The notes under the pieces: generated by a model | Seen by the model: the letters and a program-made list of their open reading frames with translations, nothing else | What the model was told of the DNA's origin: nothing | The model's database searches: none | Program-made: the position numbers and the translations under genes | Source: QZKY01 sp964488675 | GTDB lineage: Bacteria > Pseudomonadota > Gammaproteobacteria > Burkholderiales > Burkholderiaceae_D | Direction of reading: 5' to 3' | Length of the DNA stretch: 13,414 nt | NCBI GenBank assembly: GCA_964488675.1 | Contig: CAZAWA010000061.1 | Location: forward strand, 1-13,414 | In this document: one piece after another, positions 12,307 to 13,414 of the stretch | How the letters are laid out: each line of letters begins with the position of its first letter | Position numbering within the stretch: the first letter of the stretch is position 1

Positions 12307-13414
12307 ATGTCAGACAATCCGCAACACAATAACGGCGCGCCGGATCAAGGCGATTACGGCGCATCCTCGATCCAGATTCTCGAAGGCCTCGAAGCGGTGC
12401 GCAAGTGCCCCGGCATGTACATCGGCGACACCTCCGATGGCACCGGCCTGCACCATCTGGTGTTCGAGGTGCTCGACAATTCGATTGATGAATCCCTGGC
12501 CGGGCACTGCACGGAAATCAGTGTAACCATCCACTCCGATAATTCGATCAGTGTCACCGACAATGGCCGTGGCGTGCCGACGGGCATCAAGCTTGACGAC
12601 AAGCATGACCCGAAACGGAGCGCGGCCGAAATTGTGATGACCGAGCTGCACGCCGGCGGCAAGTTTGATCAAAATTCGTACAAGGTGTCTGGCGGGCTGC
12701 ACGGCGTGGGCGTCTCCTGTGTGAACGGCTTGTCAAAACTGCTGAAGCTGACCATCCGGCGCGACGGCAAAAAACACTGCATGGAATTCGTGCGCGGCGT
12801 GCCGCAAAACCGCCAGATAGAAGTCATCGACGGTGTGGAGTGCTCACCGATCAAGGTGGTCGGCAGCACGGAAAAGCGCGGGACCGAGGTGCACTTCTGG
12901 CCGGACGAAGAAATTTTCTCGCATGTCGAATTCCACTACGAAATTCTGGCGCGGCGCATTCGCGAACTGTCTTTTCTGAACAACGGCGTCTTCATCCGCT
13001 TAAATGATCAGCGCAATGGCAAGGAAGAGACCTTCGCGTTCGAAGGTGGCACGCGCGGCTTTGTCGAGTACATCAACAAGTCCAAGACGGCTCTCCATCC
13101 GACGATATTCCAGGCGACGGGTGAGCGCATGTCCGACCAGGACACCAATATCACTGTCGATGTGTCGATGCAGTGGAACGACGCATACAACGAGCAGGTG
13201 CTGTGCTTCACCAACAATATTCCGCAGCGCGATGGCGGAACCCACTTGACGGGATTGCGCGTCGCAATGACGCGCGTGATCAACAAATACATCGAAGAAA
13301 ACGATCTGGCGAAAAAAGCCAAGGTTGACATCAGCGGCGACGACATGCGCGAAGGCCTGACCTGCGTGCTGTCGGTCAAGGTGCCGGATCCCAAGTTCTC
13401 GTCGCAGACCAAGG
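12307..13414 (+). CDS. gyrB: DNA gyrase subunit B, N-terminal 369 residues (truncated by window edge)
   Basis: The ATPase subunit of gyrase, which with GyrA introduces negative supercoils. Visible are the GHKL fold with EVLDNSIDE (catalytic Glu54, Mg-binding Asn58), DNGRGVPTG with Asp85, the lid with SGGLHGVGVSCVN (128-140), then the transducer domain (about 220 onward) with FTNNIPQRDGGTHLTG. The last codons reach SSQTK, the ATP-contacting QTK loop. The TOPRIM and C-terminal parts lie beyond the right edge. ParE is a possible alternative, but position after dnaN favours GyrB. The ATG at 12307 gives the extended, poorly conserved first 20 residues; the Shine-Dalgarno is weak (AAGAAAG). The palindromic repeat lies in the upstream gap. 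Confidence 0.97.
   Translation, partial: MSDNPQHNNGAPDQGDYGASSIQILEGLEAVRKCPGMYIGDTSDGTGLHHLVFEVLDNSIDESLAGHCTEISVTIHSDNSISVTDNGRGVPTGIKLDDKHDPKRSAAEIVMTELHAGGKFDQNSYKVSGGLHGVGVSCVNGLSKLLKLTIRRDGKKHCMEFVRGVPQNRQIEVIDGVECSPIKVVGSTEKRGTEVHFWPDEEIFSHVEFHYEILARRIRELSFLNNGVFIRLNDQRNGKEETFAFEGGTRGFVEYINKSKTALHPTIFQATGERMSDQDTNITVDVSMQWNDAYNEQVLCFTNNIPQRDGGTHLTGLRVAMTRVINKYIEENDLAKKAKVDISGDDMREGLTCVLSVKVPDPKFSSQTK

Noticed and set aside
1..13414. Search for CRISPR arrays, tRNA/rRNA genes, transposases, phage or defence genes
   Set aside because: I saw no regularly spaced repeats, tRNA-like folds or recognisable mobile or defence proteins; all genes fit core functions.

Overview
This window looks like the replication-origin region of a betaproteobacterium, probably Burkholderiales and most like Oxalobacteraceae (Herminiimonas/Janthinobacterium type). 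The placement rests on recalled protein similarity and gene order, not on a search. Supporting signs are the block yidC-yidD-rnpA-rpmH facing dnaA-dnaN-gyrB across a short intergenic region, the group prepilin peptidase-coaE-zapD-yacG, the pair HAD hydrolase-slmA, and moderately high GC.

Layout. Everything left of about 9.2 kb is on the minus strand, and dnaA, dnaN and gyrB are on the plus strand. From the left edge: trpD (5' part only), trpG, a 212-bp gap, yacG, zapD, a 177-bp gap, coaE, pilD, a 125-bp gap, an HDOD-GGDEF signalling protein, a 193-bp gap, slmA, a HAD-family hydrolase, a clear intrinsic terminator, yidC, yidD, rnpA, rpmH (44 aa, on the minus strand at 9077-9211), the 308-bp rpmH-dnaA region with one perfect DnaA box, then dnaA, dnaN, an imperfect palindromic repeat, and gyrB (runs off the right edge).

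How the genes fit together. The right half is the core replication-initiation module: DnaA, the beta clamp and gyrase subunit B, diverging from a ribosome/RNase P/membrane-insertion operon (L34, RnpA, YidD, YidC) that ends in a terminator at 6696-6726. The left half holds two FtsZ-directed regulators (ZapD, SlmA) and YacG, which in E. coli is a GyrB inhibitor, so both sides carry cell-cycle genes. It also holds CoA synthesis (CoaE), type IV pilus/type II secretion prepilin processing (PilD), a probable cyclic-di-GMP enzyme and the start of a tryptophan block (TrpG, TrpD) that lacks trpE next to it.

All genes look intact and the region is mostly ordinary core genome. I found no CRISPR array, tRNA, rRNA, transposase, phage gene or defence system, and I do not see a new multi-gene system. 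The less ordinary signals are intergenic: a ~90-bp nested palindrome between dnaN and gyrB, a 13-bp direct repeat in register with the helix upstream of dnaN, a DnaA-box/GC-block/AT arrangement upstream of dnaA, a SlmA-site-like dyad over a predicted promoter beside slmA, and a start codon lying directly after a terminator U-tract. Promoters, operators and origin features were read by eye and are inferences.
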